A stretch of 64,000 nucleotides of DNA from Caryophanales bacterium (GTDB lineage Bacteria; Bacillota_I; Bacilli_A; RF39; UBA660): the NCBI GenBank assembly GCA_016290885.1, contig JAEEVN010000001.1, forward strand, positions 62,001 to 126,000, given 5' to 3'. The notes under the pieces are model-generated. The model worked only from the letters and a program-made list of their open reading frames with translations. It was not told where the DNA came from and made no database searches. Positions 19,518 through 27,099 of the stretch are shown here, in pieces. The position numbers and the translations under genes were made by a program. Every line of letters begins with the position of its first letter. The stretch's first letter is position 1.

Positions 19518-20051
19518 TTTTTTAAACACATTCTTTACTTCTTCAAATCCTTCATTATATTCAGATACTGATTTTGAACTAATCTTTATTAATGATGGAG
19601 ATATAATTCTTAAATCATTAATACTTTCAGGATTCTTATTACTATCTTCAGTAACTATATAATTAGAATTAAACTTCTTAGAACTATCTACTTTATATAC
19701 TGCTAATGAACCAGATTTACTAGTATATAAACTTAAGAATTGTTCTATATCATGTACTTTATCATTTGGATCATATACAAGTACATAATATTCTTCTTCT
19801 TTTTGATCAAATATTTGACTTGCTAATATAGTCTTTTTATCAGTTGATACTTCATTAGTTTCATCTTTTTTAGTATCTCCAAATTTAATAGATTTAGTTA
19901 TAAATATTCCTACGAACAAATATAATAATACTAATGCAAGTAATACCATTCCTATAGTTATAATAAATCTACTTATTATACTTTTTTCTTCTTCATCATT
20001 ATAATTTCTTTTTTGTTTTTTTATTTCTTTTAATGCTTGTTTTCTATCCAT
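19515..20051 (-). CDS. membrane-anchored protein with possible thioredoxin-like outer domain
   Basis: A 178-residue protein I cannot name. The start at 20051 is preferred because AAGGTGA precedes it by 6 bases; an upstream in-frame ATG at 20069 has no ribosome binding site and falls beside the -10. A basic N-terminus and one membrane segment (about 27-47, IGMVLLALVLLYLFVGIFI) precede an outer domain. The outer domain's beta-alpha pattern (EYYVLVYDP, GSLAVYKVDSS, IISPSLIKI) suggests a thioredoxin-like fold without the CxxC pair. That fold call is inference. Confidence 0.72.
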   Translation of the reverse strand: MDRKQALKEIKKQKRNYNDEEEKSIISRFIITIGMVLLALVLLYLFVGIFITKSIKFGDTKKDETNEVSTDKKTILASQIFDQKEEEYYVLVYDPNDKVHDIEQFLSLYTSKSGSLAVYKVDSSKKFNSNYIVTEDSNKNPESINDLRIISPSLIKISSKSVSEYNEGFEEVKNVFKK

Positions 20052-20067
20052 TCTAATCACCTTTTTC

Positions 20068-20076
20068 ATTATATCA
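20068..20076 (-). promoter_or_regulatory. extended -10 promoter
   Basis: TGATATAAT on the minus strand, 16 bases upstream of the chosen start at 20051. It argues against the upstream ATG at 20069, which falls within the -10 itself. Confidence 0.5.
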
Positions 20077-20103
20077 TAAAAAAAGATTCTATTGTATAGT
20101 TTA

Positions 20104-20667
20104 TTATAATTTTAAACTTCTAATATAACCTTTACCTCTTTTAGATTCAATATATAAATATCCTAATTTCTTAGTATGTGGATCATCACCTATTAAACAC
20201 GTAGTAATATCTCCAAGTAAAGTTCCGGCATATCCTAAATGTTCTAAATTAAAAGCATGATTTATCATGTAATCCTTACTATTTATAACATATGCTGTTT
20301 GAGTCTTATGAAGTGTTATTACATAGCCTTCTTCTTGAGCTTCTCTATAATTATGAAGTTGATGTTCTTGAAAATCAAAGAATCCAGCATTTCTTTTAGG
20401 ATAATTAACCTTATATCCCCCTATATCCACTTTATCAATATATTCTATTAAAGGTCTAGTTGATAAAATCGATTTCTTTGTTTTATTATTATATTCATTT
20501 ATTAAAGGTTCTATATATTCAGAATGTATTAAATATAGAGAACCACTTACTAATACATAAACATTATCAGCATCAGCATGGGATATTTTAATACTTGGAT
20601 ATTCATTCAAAATCATTTTAGCAAAGTTACTATGTTCTCTTCTTTTTATTTTAATCTCTGTTGCCAT
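20104..20667 (-). CDS. unknown soluble protein
   Basis: A 187-residue protein of unknown function with no signal or membrane segment. The N-terminus is basic and the middle contains many aromatic and His residues. The C-terminal motif YIESKRGKGYIRSLKL resembles that of the unknown gene at 3949-4584. It lies 12 bp after truA, where rplM-rpsI are found in many Firmicutes, and is probably the last gene of the ecfA-like/truA operon. Shine-Dalgarno site GGTGG. Confidence 0.72.
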   Translation of the reverse strand: MATEIKIKRREHSNFAKMILNEYPSIKISHADADNVYVLVSGSLYLIHSEYIEPLINEYNNKTKKSILSTRPLIEYIDKVDIGGYKVNYPKRNAGFFDFQEHQLHNYREAQEEGYVITLHKTQTAYVINSKDYMINHAFNLEHLGYAGTLLGDITTCLIGDDPHTKKLGYLYIESKRGKGYIRSLKL

Positions 20668-20679
20668 TATCCACCATAC

Positions 20680-21408
20680 CTAATACTCTATTTTATATAA
20701 ATATAATCCTTCTGGATTAGCAGTTCTAATTTTAAATCTTTTAGATTCTTTAAATCTATCTTTTATATCATTATCTCTTTTACCTAATCCTATTTCAATT
20801 AGATATCCTACCATAGTTCTAACCATATATTTAAGAAAACCATTTCCAATAAAATAAATATATATTGTTTCTTTATCTTTTTTAATATATGCATCAAATA
20901 TTTCTTTATTACAATCTTCTTTTTTATCTTCATTAGAACAAAAAGCTGAAAAATCATGTTTACCAATAAAATCTTTAATAGCATTATTCATTTTATCTAT
21001 ATCTAATTCTTTACATAATTGATAAGATAAATTTCTTTCAATAGGATTATATTCTCCAGTATTTATCTTATACATATATGTTTTCTTTTTAACCATATAT
21101 CTAGCATGAAATTCATTAGAAGCTTCTTCTACACTAATTATATGAATATCATCAGGAAGTAAGCTATTTAAAGCTCTTTTAAGCTTATATGGAGTAATAT
21201 TTACATCTATATCAACATGAGCACATTGTTCTAAAGCATGAACACCTCTATCAGTTCTTCCTGATGCTGTTAATTTAGTATCTTTACCATTATTTATTTG
21301 TTTTAAAGCAAGTTCCATTTTACCTTGAATAGTATTATCTAGATGTCTTTGCTTTTGAAAACCATTATAATTTGTTCCATCATAACTAAAAATAATTTTA
21401 TATCTCAA
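20680..21408 (-). CDS. truA: tRNA pseudouridine(38-40) synthase TruA
   Basis: This enzyme isomerises uridines 38-40 in the anticodon stem-loop of tRNAs. The 242-residue length is typical. The N-terminus IIFSYDGTNYNGFQKQ and the catalytic motif ASGRTDRGVHALEQ (Asp53) are intact, and the second-half motif KYMVRTMVGYLIEIG is present. It starts with TTG, 4 bp after the stop of the second ATPase gene, and GAG in the overlap region serves as a weak Shine-Dalgarno site. The placement behind two EcfA-like genes repeats the Firmicutes order ecfA1-ecfA2-ecfT-truA, but with ecfT missing. Confidence 0.96.
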   Translation of the reverse strand: MRYKIIFSYDGTNYNGFQKQRHLDNTIQGKMELALKQINNGKDTKLTASGRTDRGVHALEQCAHVDIDVNITPYKLKRALNSLLPDDIHIISVEEASNEFHARYMVKKKTYMYKINTGEYNPIERNLSYQLCKELDIDKMNNAIKDFIGKHDFSAFCSNEDKKEDCNKEIFDAYIKKDKETIYIYFIGNGFLKYMVRTMVGYLIEIGLGKRDNDIKDRFKESKRFKIRTANPEGLYLYKIEY

Positions 21409-21412
21409 ACTA

Positions 21413-22102
21413 TCATCTCATTTCTCTATATATAGTTTTAATTAATTCATTAATATTATCTACATTATCAAGTTTAATTCCTTTATCTCTCATTTGTTTT
21501 ATGAATTCTACTATTGTAGGAATTCTAATATTCTTTTCTTTTATTAAATCATAATTATCATTATATATATTATATTTATTTCCATATAAAAGGATTTGCC
21601 CTTCATCTATTATCATTATATCATCAATAAATTCATATATATCATCTATATTTGGACATACAATAATAATAGTTTTATTGAAGAATTTTTTTAATTTCAT
21701 TAATAATTTTAATAATTTAGTTTTAGTTTTATAATCTAAAGAAAATAATACTTCATCAAAAACTAAATTATCAGGATTACATAACATAATTGATGCAATC
21801 ATTACTTTATATAATTCACTTTCTGAAATAGAATAAACAGATCTATCTAATATTTCTTCTTCTATTTCAAGCATAGTAATTATTTCGTTTTCTCTATCTT
21901 GTAATTCTTTTAATCTATAATTATATTCTCTTACATAATATTCTATTTGATCTTTAACATTATCACATTTAATAACATTACTATTTATAACTCCTGTTTT
22001 CTTATCAGATTTTATTTTATTTATAATAGATGATTTGCCTGATCCACTATTACCAATAACCCCAATTATCTTATTAGTATTTAATATATTCTCTATGCGC
22101 AT
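21413..22102 (-). CDS. degenerate EcfA2-like ABC ATPase
   Basis: A 229-residue ATPase-like protein. Walker A is intact (GNSGSGKS, 17-24) and the Walker B core FDEVLFSLD keeps Asp and Glu. The ABC signature LSGGQ is replaced by ISESEL, the Q-loop cannot be found, and the switch-region VTHDMDD is replaced by VCPNIDDI, losing the His. The C-terminal part (IRIPTIVEFIKQMRDKGIKL) matches the EcfA2-specific tail, so ancestry is clear. In ECF transporters EcfA1/EcfA2 power vitamin or metal uptake through EcfT; no EcfT gene is adjacent. The start overlaps the other ATPase gene by 10 bp, with AGGTGA as Shine-Dalgarno site. The present function is uncertain. Confidence 0.75.
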   Translation of the reverse strand: MRIENILNTNKIIGVIGNSGSGKSSIINKIKSDKKTGVINSNVIKCDNVKDQIEYYVREYNYRLKELQDRENEIITMLEIEEEILDRSVYSISESELYKVMIASIMLCNPDNLVFDEVLFSLDYKTKTKLLKLLMKLKKFFNKTIIIVCPNIDDIYEFIDDIMIIDEGQILLYGNKYNIYNDNYDLIKEKNIRIPTIVEFIKQMRDKGIKLDNVDNINELIKTIYREMR

Positions 22103-22875
22103 AATTCACCTATTATACTTTCTGTATCATCATGAACATTATGTATTAAATCATACATAATTAACTTATTAGATATTTCATTTTCCCATGAATTTTTAAA
22201 ACCTATTTTATTCATATTTAATTTATCTAATAATTTTTGATAATCACCATCAAAAGTAATAATATTATCTTTTAAGACAAGTATTCTATCTGAGAAAGAT
22301 AAATCATATATATTAGTAGAAGTCATTAATATAGTTACTTCATTATTCTTCGAATAATTCTTTATATAATTAAATAATTCTTTTCTTTTATCAATATCTA
22401 ATCTTAAAAAAGCATTATCTAATATTATAATTTTAGATTCTTTTACTATAGCTTTTATAAGTGCTACTATTTGATTTTCTGCATATGATAAATCAAGTGG
22501 AGACATCTTTTCTAGATATAATAAATTAAAATTATCTAATAACTTTTTAGCTTTATTTATTTCAAATTGATTTTCTCTTTTTCTACCTAATATTTCATCT
22601 AATACTGTTTTATTAAAAAATTCATTATAAGATTTAATATAAGATACTCTCTTATTAACTTCTTCTGTATTATATTTATTTATTTGAATGTTATCTACTT
22701 TAATATTATTGTTTGTTATTAATAATCCTCCAAGTAATTTTAATAGAGTTGTTTTACCTACACCATTTTCTCCAATTATAGAGACAAAGTCCCCTTTAGT
22801 AATATTTAATTTAATATTATCAAAAAGAATTCTATCTTCTATTTCATAATTTATATGTGCCTCGATTATATTCAT
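22093..22875 (-). CDS. degenerate EcfA1-like ABC ATPase
   Basis: A 260-residue protein starting at ATG 22875 (AGAGGTG upstream; the in-frame GTG at 22884 lies within that site). Walker A is perfect (GENGVGKT, 35-42). The other ABC motifs are eroded: the Q-loop Gln position reads IKSYNEF, the signature is LSYAENQ instead of LSGGQ, the catalytic Glu is Asn (ILDNAFLRLD), and the switch His is absent (LMTSTNIYDL). It may bind nucleotide but should hydrolyse poorly, unless it complements the partner ATPase in a heterodimer. It is the first gene of the operon with its partner and truA. Confidence 0.75.
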   Translation of the reverse strand: MNIIEAHINYEIEDRILFDNIKLNITKGDFVSIIGENGVGKTTLLKLLGGLLITNNNIKVDNIQINKYNTEEVNKRVSYIKSYNEFFNKTVLDEILGRKRENQFEINKAKKLLDNFNLLYLEKMSPLDLSYAENQIVALIKAIVKESKIIILDNAFLRLDIDKRKELFNYIKNYSKNNEVTILMTSTNIYDLSFSDRILVLKDNIITFDGDYQKLLDKLNMNKIGFKNSWENEISNKLIMYDLIHNVHDDTESIIGELCA

Positions 22876-22900
22876 AACAAACACCTCTAAACAAGTTTTT

Positions 22901-22906
22901 ATTATA
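22901..22906 (-). promoter_or_regulatory. candidate -10 of the ecfA-like/truA operon
   Basis: TATAAT on the minus strand between the terminator of the DUF1292-like gene and the ATPase start; no clear -35. Confidence 0.45.
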
Positions 22907-22917
22907 CTAAAAAAGAA

Positions 22918-22951
22918 TAAAAAAAGAAATTACTTTTTAGTAATTTCTTTA
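22918..22951 (-). terminator. terminator of the coiled-coil/DUF1292-like operon
   Basis: A 12-bp stem (AAAGAAATTACT and its complement) with a 4-nt loop and a T tract on the minus strand. Confidence 0.88.
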
Positions 22952-23203
22952 ATTTATATCATTTTGTTTAGCTTCTATTTTTTCTTTAAACATAGCACTT
23001 AAAGTTTTTAATAAATAGTCATCTTTAACATCATTTAAAACAGTCTTACCATTTTTAATTTCTTGTTTAACTATTTTTATATCACTTTCATCTTCTACAT
23101 TAAGAACTAAATCATAAATATCATATTCATGCATTAATGAATCTAAAACAAAATATTGTTTACCATTATATAAAGTAACTAATTCATATTCTAATCTATC
23201 CAT
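22949..23203 (-). CDS. small DUF1292-like protein
   Basis: An 84-residue acidic protein. The pattern of a short beta-rich N-terminus (YELVTLYNGKQYFVLDSL), then a Tyr/Leu-Val segment (DIYDLVLNVE), IVKQEIKNGKTVL and a helical C-terminus fits the DUF1292 (YrzB) family, whose function is unknown. It follows the coiled-coil gene by 2 bp. A second DUF1292-like gene at 61949-62209 also sits beside a low-complexity acidic protein gene. Shine-Dalgarno site TAGGAGA. Confidence 0.65.
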   Translation of the reverse strand: MDRLEYELVTLYNGKQYFVLDSLMHEYDIYDLVLNVEDESDIKIVKQEIKNGKTVLNDVKDDYLLKTLSAMFKEKIEAKQNDIN

Positions 23204-23205
23204 AA

Positions 23206-23928
23206 TTATTCTCCTAATAAACCATTAAGATATGGGAAGACATGTCCTTCCATAACTTCTTCAGATCCTAATATTACATTAATAACATCTTCTCTTGATT
23301 CATGTGAAACAACTTCATTATCATCATGAGATTCTATTATTTGATCAACTGGTGTTACTTCTGGTTCTTCTATAGGTATTTCTGTAACTTTAGGTTCTTC
23401 TACTGCTTCCTTTTCACCAATAGATGAAAGGGCATTATTTATTTCAGTTTTTCTTGATTCTAATTCTTTAGATAAATCTTCTTTTAGTTTTTCTTGTTCC
23501 TCTTCTAATGCTTTCTTTAAACTATCATTATCAGGTGCAATATCTATTGCTCCTTGAATTGAATTTATTTTTGAAGCATAGCTTTCATTTATATTAATTA
23601 ATGAAGATATATAAGATTGCTTTTTAGATTCTTGTTCAGATTTAATAGATTCAATATTTTCTTTTTCATTAGATAATGCTAATTCTCTATCACTAAATAT
23701 TTTAGCTTGTTCTTCTTTTTCTTTTTCTAAAGTTTTCTTGAATTCTTCTAATCTATCTTCAAATTCTTTTTCCTTATCAGCAATTTCTTTCTTTAAATCT
23801 TCTTCTTTAGAAACAATACCTTCTGTTTTAGAATTTAATGTTTCTAAGGCCTTTTCATCATCCTTTAAATATTCTAATAATTCGCTAGGAACAATTATTT
23901 CATTAGTTTCTAATACTTCTGTATCCAT
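23206..23928 (-). CDS. acidic coiled-coil protein
   Basis: A 240-residue cytosolic protein with no family I recognise. Residues about 25-165 are Lys/Glu-rich heptad-like sequence and probably form long coiled coils. Residues 170-205 are Glu/Pro/Val-rich and disordered. A conserved-looking C-terminus (DVINVILGSEEVMEG...YLNGLLGE) ends the protein. I chose ATG 23928, with AGGTG 6 bases upstream; a GTG at 23937 lies inside the ribosome binding region. It is driven by a near-perfect sigma-A promoter, so it may be highly expressed. Confidence 0.75.
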   Translation of the reverse strand: MDTEVLETNEIIVPSELLEYLKDDEKALETLNSKTEGIVSKEEDLKKEIADKEKEFEDRLEEFKKTLEKEKEEQAKIFSDRELALSNEKENIESIKSEQESKKQSYISSLININESYASKINSIQGAIDIAPDNDSLKKALEEEQEKLKEDLSKELESRKTEINNALSSIGEKEAVEEPKVTEIPIEEPEVTPVDQIIESHDDNEVVSHESREDVINVILGSEEVMEGHVFPYLNGLLGE

Positions 23929-23954
23929 AACCAACACCTCTTATTCTATATAGC

Positions 23955-23983
23955 ATTATATCAATTTCTAAAATCTATGTCAA
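23955..23983 (-). promoter_or_regulatory. consensus sigma-A promoter
   Basis: TTGACA, a 17-bp spacer and TATAAT on the minus strand, with an additional TGA extended -10. It is the best match to the vegetative consensus in the window and lies 27 bp upstream of the coiled-coil protein start. Confidence 0.85.
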
Positions 23984-23992
23984 TTAATTGAA

Positions 23993-24023
23993 ATAAAAAA
24001 AGTAGAATTATTCTACTTTTTAT
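23993..24023 (-). terminator. terminator of pyrG
   Basis: An 11-bp stem (AAAAAGTAGAA and its complement) with a 3-nt loop and T tract on the minus strand, just past and overlapping the pyrG stop. Confidence 0.88.
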
Positions 24024-25617
24024 TTGATATACTTGCTTTAATAAATGACATAAATAATGGATGAGCTTTAGTAGGTCTTGATTTAAATTCTGGATGGAAT
24101 TGACTTGCTATAAAGTGTTTATGATTTGGTAATTCAATTATTTCTACTAAATCTGCTTGAACATTCTTACCAGAGAATACCATACCCTTCTTTTCTAATA
24201 ATTCTTTATATTCATTATTAAATTCATATCTATGTCTATGTCTTTCTAAAATAGTATCTTGTTTATAGTCTTTATAGGCAAGTGTTCCTTTTTTAAGTTC
24301 ACATTCATAGTTACCAAGTCTTAGAGTACCACCCTTATTAATGATAGATTTTTGGTCTGCCATTAAATCTATTACTGGATTTTTACAAGTTGGATCAAAT
24401 TCAGTTGAATTAGCATCCTCTAACTTACATACATTTCTTGCAAATTCAATTACTGCAAGTTGCATACCTAAACATATACCTAAGAAAGGTATATCATTTA
24501 CTCTTGCATAATTAATTGCTTTAATCTTACCTTCAATACCTCTATTACCAAATCCTCCTGGTACTAAGATACCATCTATATCTTTAAATCTTTCTTTTAA
24601 ATCTATATCTTTTTCTAATGTTTCTGAATCTACCCAATCTACTATTACTTTTTTATTATATACATATCCAGCATGTACTAATGCTTCATGAACAGATAAA
24701 TATGCATCATGTAATTCTACATATTTACCTACTAAAGCTATTTTAACTTCTTCTTTAAGATTATCAACTGTCTCAATTAATTCTCTCCAGTAAGCTAGAT
24801 CTGCTTTTCTAACAGGTAATCCAAATTGTTTTAATATTATTTCATCAATATGTTGATTATAATAATTAATTGGTATGTCATATATATTACCTACATCTAC
24901 TGAATCAATAATATTTTCTTTTGGTACTGAACAAAATAAAGATAATTTATTCTTTAATTTATCTTCAGTAGGATATGGAACTCTACATACAAGTGCATCT
25001 GGAGTAATACCCATATTTCTTAAGTCTTTAACACTATTTTGTGTTGGTTTAGTTTTCAATTCATCTGAACCAAATAATAAAGGTATTAAAGTACAATGTA
25101 CAAAGAAAGTATTTTCTCTACCTAATTCATATTGAATTTGTCTTAAAGTCTCTATATATGGTTGACTTTCTATATCACCGACAGTTCCTCCGATTTCAGT
25201 AATAACAATATCTGCTCCACTAGAATGACCTGCCTCAAATACTTTATTTTTTATTTCATTTGTAATATGAGGAATCATTTGTACAGTAGATCCTAAATAT
25301 TCTCCTCTTCTTTCTTTTTCAATAACAGAACTAAAAACTTTACCACTAGTAATATTAGAAGTATAGTTTAATTCTTCATCTATAAATCTTTCATAGTGAC
25401 CTAAATCCAAATCTGTTTCACAACCATCATAAGTTACATAAACTTCGCCATGTTGTATTGGATTCATTGTTCCAGGGTCAACATTAAAGTAAGGATCAAA
25501 CTTTTGCATAAATACTTTATATCCTCTTGATTTAAGTAATAAAGCTAGTGACGATGCAGTTATACCCTTACCTAATCCTGATACAACGCCACCTGTTACA
25601 AATACATATTTTGTCAT
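24013..25617 (-). CDS. pyrG: CTP synthase
   Basis: This cytosolic enzyme makes CTP from UTP, ATP and glutamine. The 534-residue length is normal. The amidoligase domain begins with the P-loop GGVVSGLGKGITASS and contains KFDPYFNVDPGTMNP and EIGGTVGDIES. The glutaminase domain has GGFGNRGIEGK, the nucleophile in GICLGMQ, and the His-Glu pair in SQFHPEFKSRP. Shine-Dalgarno site GGTGGTG. It is a single-gene transcript between two terminators. The leader lacks the GGGC start and C/T-rich attenuator known from Bacillus pyrG, so CTP-dependent reiterative initiation is not obvious here. Confidence 0.98.
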   Translation of the reverse strand: MTKYVFVTGGVVSGLGKGITASSLALLLKSRGYKVFMQKFDPYFNVDPGTMNPIQHGEVYVTYDGCETDLDLGHYERFIDEELNYTSNITSGKVFSSVIEKERRGEYLGSTVQMIPHITNEIKNKVFEAGHSSGADIVITEIGGTVGDIESQPYIETLRQIQYELGRENTFFVHCTLIPLLFGSDELKTKPTQNSVKDLRNMGITPDALVCRVPYPTEDKLKNKLSLFCSVPKENIIDSVDVGNIYDIPINYYNQHIDEIILKQFGLPVRKADLAYWRELIETVDNLKEEVKIALVGKYVELHDAYLSVHEALVHAGYVYNKKVIVDWVDSETLEKDIDLKERFKDIDGILVPGGFGNRGIEGKIKAINYARVNDIPFLGICLGMQLAVIEFARNVCKLEDANSTEFDPTCKNPVIDLMADQKSIINKGGTLRLGNYECELKKGTLAYKDYKQDTILERHRHRYEFNNEYKELLEKKGMVFSGKNVQADLVEIIELPNHKHFIASQFHPEFKSRPTKAHPLFMSFIKASISNKK

Positions 25618-25660
25618 AATTTCACCACCATAGTATAATAATAAAAAAATTTTTTGTAAA

Positions 25661-25666
25661 ATTATA
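25661..25666 (-). promoter_or_regulatory. candidate -10 of pyrG
   Basis: TATAAT on the minus strand, 44 bp upstream of the pyrG ATG; the -35 is poor. It overlaps the -35 of a promoter-like element on the opposite strand. Confidence 0.45.
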
Positions 25667-25693
25667 GACTGTTTTTTTACTGCATGCTATAAT
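25665..25693 (+). promoter_or_regulatory. plus-strand promoter-like element
   Basis: TAGACT, a 17-bp spacer and TATAAT, with TGC directly before the -10, on the plus strand. It faces only a short hairpin with a T tract about 13 bp further on. Confidence 0.5.
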
Positions 25694-25706
25694 AAGATTG
25701 ATTTTA

Positions 25707-25732
25707 GCCCCTAAAGGGCATTTTTATTTTTT
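25707..25732 (+). terminator. short plus-strand terminator-like hairpin
   Basis: GCCC, a 5-nt loop (CTAAA), GGGC, then a 13-nt nearly pure T tract on the plus strand. The stem is only 4 bp, all G-C. No plus-strand gene precedes it. Confidence 0.5.
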
Positions 25733-25768
25733 TAATATAAAAATGAGTAGGAATATCCTACTCATTTT
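25733..25768 (-). terminator. terminator of the 25758-26699 operon
   Basis: A 13-bp stem (arms 25740-25752 and 25756-25768, 3-nt loop) with a modest T tract on the minus strand; it includes the stop codon. Confidence 0.7.
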
Positions 25769-26468
25769 CTGTTAATTCTTTTAATACTTCATCTATTTGT
25801 TTACTCATTGATGCTTTTTCTTCTCTTAAGAATAATTTATAACTTTTTAATCTTTCAACATTCTTCTTATGATAATTTTTTTCAATTAATTCTCTATTAT
25901 TTTTAGCAAACATACTTAATAATTTAGGTAATTCCTCATGTATTTCTTCTTTTGTTTTTCCATTTTTTAATCTATAGCCAATAACAAAATCAAAGAATTC
26001 TTTTACATAAGTAAATCTACCATACTCTGTATCAGAATACAAATAATCCGAATAAATTTCTATATCGCCACCTGCAAATGTATAATTAGCTCTTGCTAAA
26101 ACGAATGAATTGCCATTTTCTACCATTTCTTCAATAGGATCATCATAATCATCATGTTCCCATGTATATGCTCCAGTAAAAGAAGGGTGTTTAGGTTCTT
26201 CATACCTACCTTTTGTTACTAGCAATATTCTTTCTGGGGGTTCCCATTTACTTTCATAATTTATATCCAAACAGGAATAAGGTTCCCCTTCAAATACAGT
26301 AACTAATTTTGTAACTATTTCTTTTGCATTCTCTGTTATAAATAGAGAATTTAAATATACTTTTTGCGATTGTTTATTAAACTTAGCCCTGTTTTCTAAA
26401 ATGGAATCATATAAATATTGTTGATAACCTACTATTTCATCATTTAATGTAGTACTTATTTTCTCCAT
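25758..26468 (-). CDS. unknown soluble protein
   Basis: A 236-residue protein of unknown function without signal or membrane segments. The middle is rich in Tyr, Asp and Trp (TWEHDDYDDPIEEM, ARANYTFAGGDIEIYSDYLY). The C-terminal third is a charged helix (about 180-236). A strong AGGAGG precedes the ATG. It follows the 66-residue gene by 30 bp and is probably in one transcript with it. Confidence 0.72.
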   Translation of the reverse strand: MEKISTTLNDEIVGYQQYLYDSILENRAKFNKQSQKVYLNSLFITENAKEIVTKLVTVFEGEPYSCLDINYESKWEPPERILLVTKGRYEEPKHPSFTGAYTWEHDDYDDPIEEMVENGNSFVLARANYTFAGGDIEIYSDYLYSDTEYGRFTYVKEFFDFVIGYRLKNGKTKEEIHEELPKLLSMFAKNNRELIEKNYHKKNVERLKSYKLFLREEKASMSKQIDEVLKELTENE

Positions 26469-26498
26469 AAAATCCTCCTGTTAAACTATATCAAAGGT

Positions 26499-26699
26499 TT
26501 AATCTTTAACTATTATTTTAATTATATATCTAATATTTATTAATTTATTATCATCAAGCATTACAAATATTCCATTATCTCCAAGTGAAGTAACTATATT
26601 TGTAATAATTCCTGCTTCCATACTGGAACTATTATTTTCGAAAGTATAAATTTCTACTTTTCTTCCTTTATATTTTATTAATTGTTTATAAAAAGTCAT
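26499..26699 (-). CDS. small unknown protein, beta-rich
   Basis: A 66-residue protein. The alternating hydrophobic pattern (KVEIYTF, AGIITNIV, GIFVMLDD, IRYIIKIIV) suggests a small SH3/LSm-like barrel, but I cannot assign a family. It has a good Shine-Dalgarno site (TGGAGG) and an extended -10 promoter just behind the rplQ terminator. It leads a two-gene operon. Confidence 0.65.
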   Translation of the reverse strand: MTFYKQLIKYKGRKVEIYTFENNSSSMEAGIITNIVTSLGDNGIFVMLDDNKLINIRYIIKIIVKD

Positions 26700-26719
26700 A
26701 ATCTTATTCCTCCATAAAT

Positions 26720-26728
26720 ATTATACCA
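26720..26728 (-). promoter_or_regulatory. extended -10 promoter
   Basis: TGGTATAAT on the minus strand, directly behind the T tract of the ribosomal operon terminator and 21 bp upstream of the 66-residue gene. Confidence 0.55.
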
Positions 26729-26729
26729 C

Positions 26730-26782
26730 AAAAAAAGAGATGCTAGTAATTATACTAATTCTAGTATAACTACTAATGCATC
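26730..26782 (-). terminator. terminator of the S10-spc-alpha ribosomal operon
   Basis: A very long stem: GATGC pairs with GCATC at the base, then TAGTAGTTATACTA pairs with TAGTATAATTACTA (one G-T pair, 2-nt bulge) around a GAAT loop, followed by TCTTTTTTT. The left arm is rplQ coding sequence and the stop codon lies in the right arm. Confidence 0.9.
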
Positions 26783-27091
26783 GTCTCCTCTTCTATTTTC
26801 TTTCTTAATAATTCTAGTGTATCCACCATTTCTTTCTGCATATCTTGGAGCAAGTTCATTAAATAATTTTTCAATACACTTTTTATCATTATGTAAGAAT
26901 GCATATGCTTTTCTTCTTGAAACTAAATCACCATTTTTACCATATGTAATCATCTTATCTACAAATTTTCTAGTTTCTTTTGCTCTATCAACTGTAGTTT
27001 CGATTCTTTCATTCATGATAACGGCTTTAGTTAAATTAGCAAGCATACTTCTTCTATGTTTAGAATCTCTTCCTAATTTTCTATATGCCAT
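26750..27091 (-). CDS. rplQ: 50S ribosomal protein L17
   Basis: A 113-residue ribosomal protein at the peptide exit tunnel region of the large subunit. It begins with the family signature [20 protein letters not shown] and ends [11 protein letters not shown]. It lies 8 bp after rpoA and is the last gene of the ribosomal operon. Its 3' coding end forms one arm of the terminator. Confidence 0.97.
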   Translation of the reverse strand: MAYRKLGRDSKHRRSMLANLTKAVIMNERIETTVDRAKETRKFVDKMITYGKNGDLVSRRKAYAFLHNDKKCIEKLFNELAPRYAERNGGYTRIIKKENRRGDDALVVILELV

Positions 27092-27099
27092 AAATCCTC

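Noticed and set aside
25640-25735. CTP-responsive pyrG attenuator
   Set aside because: The minus-strand leader does not start with GGGC, and the GC hairpin is not followed by a T tract on that strand, so the Bacillus-type mechanism is not supported.
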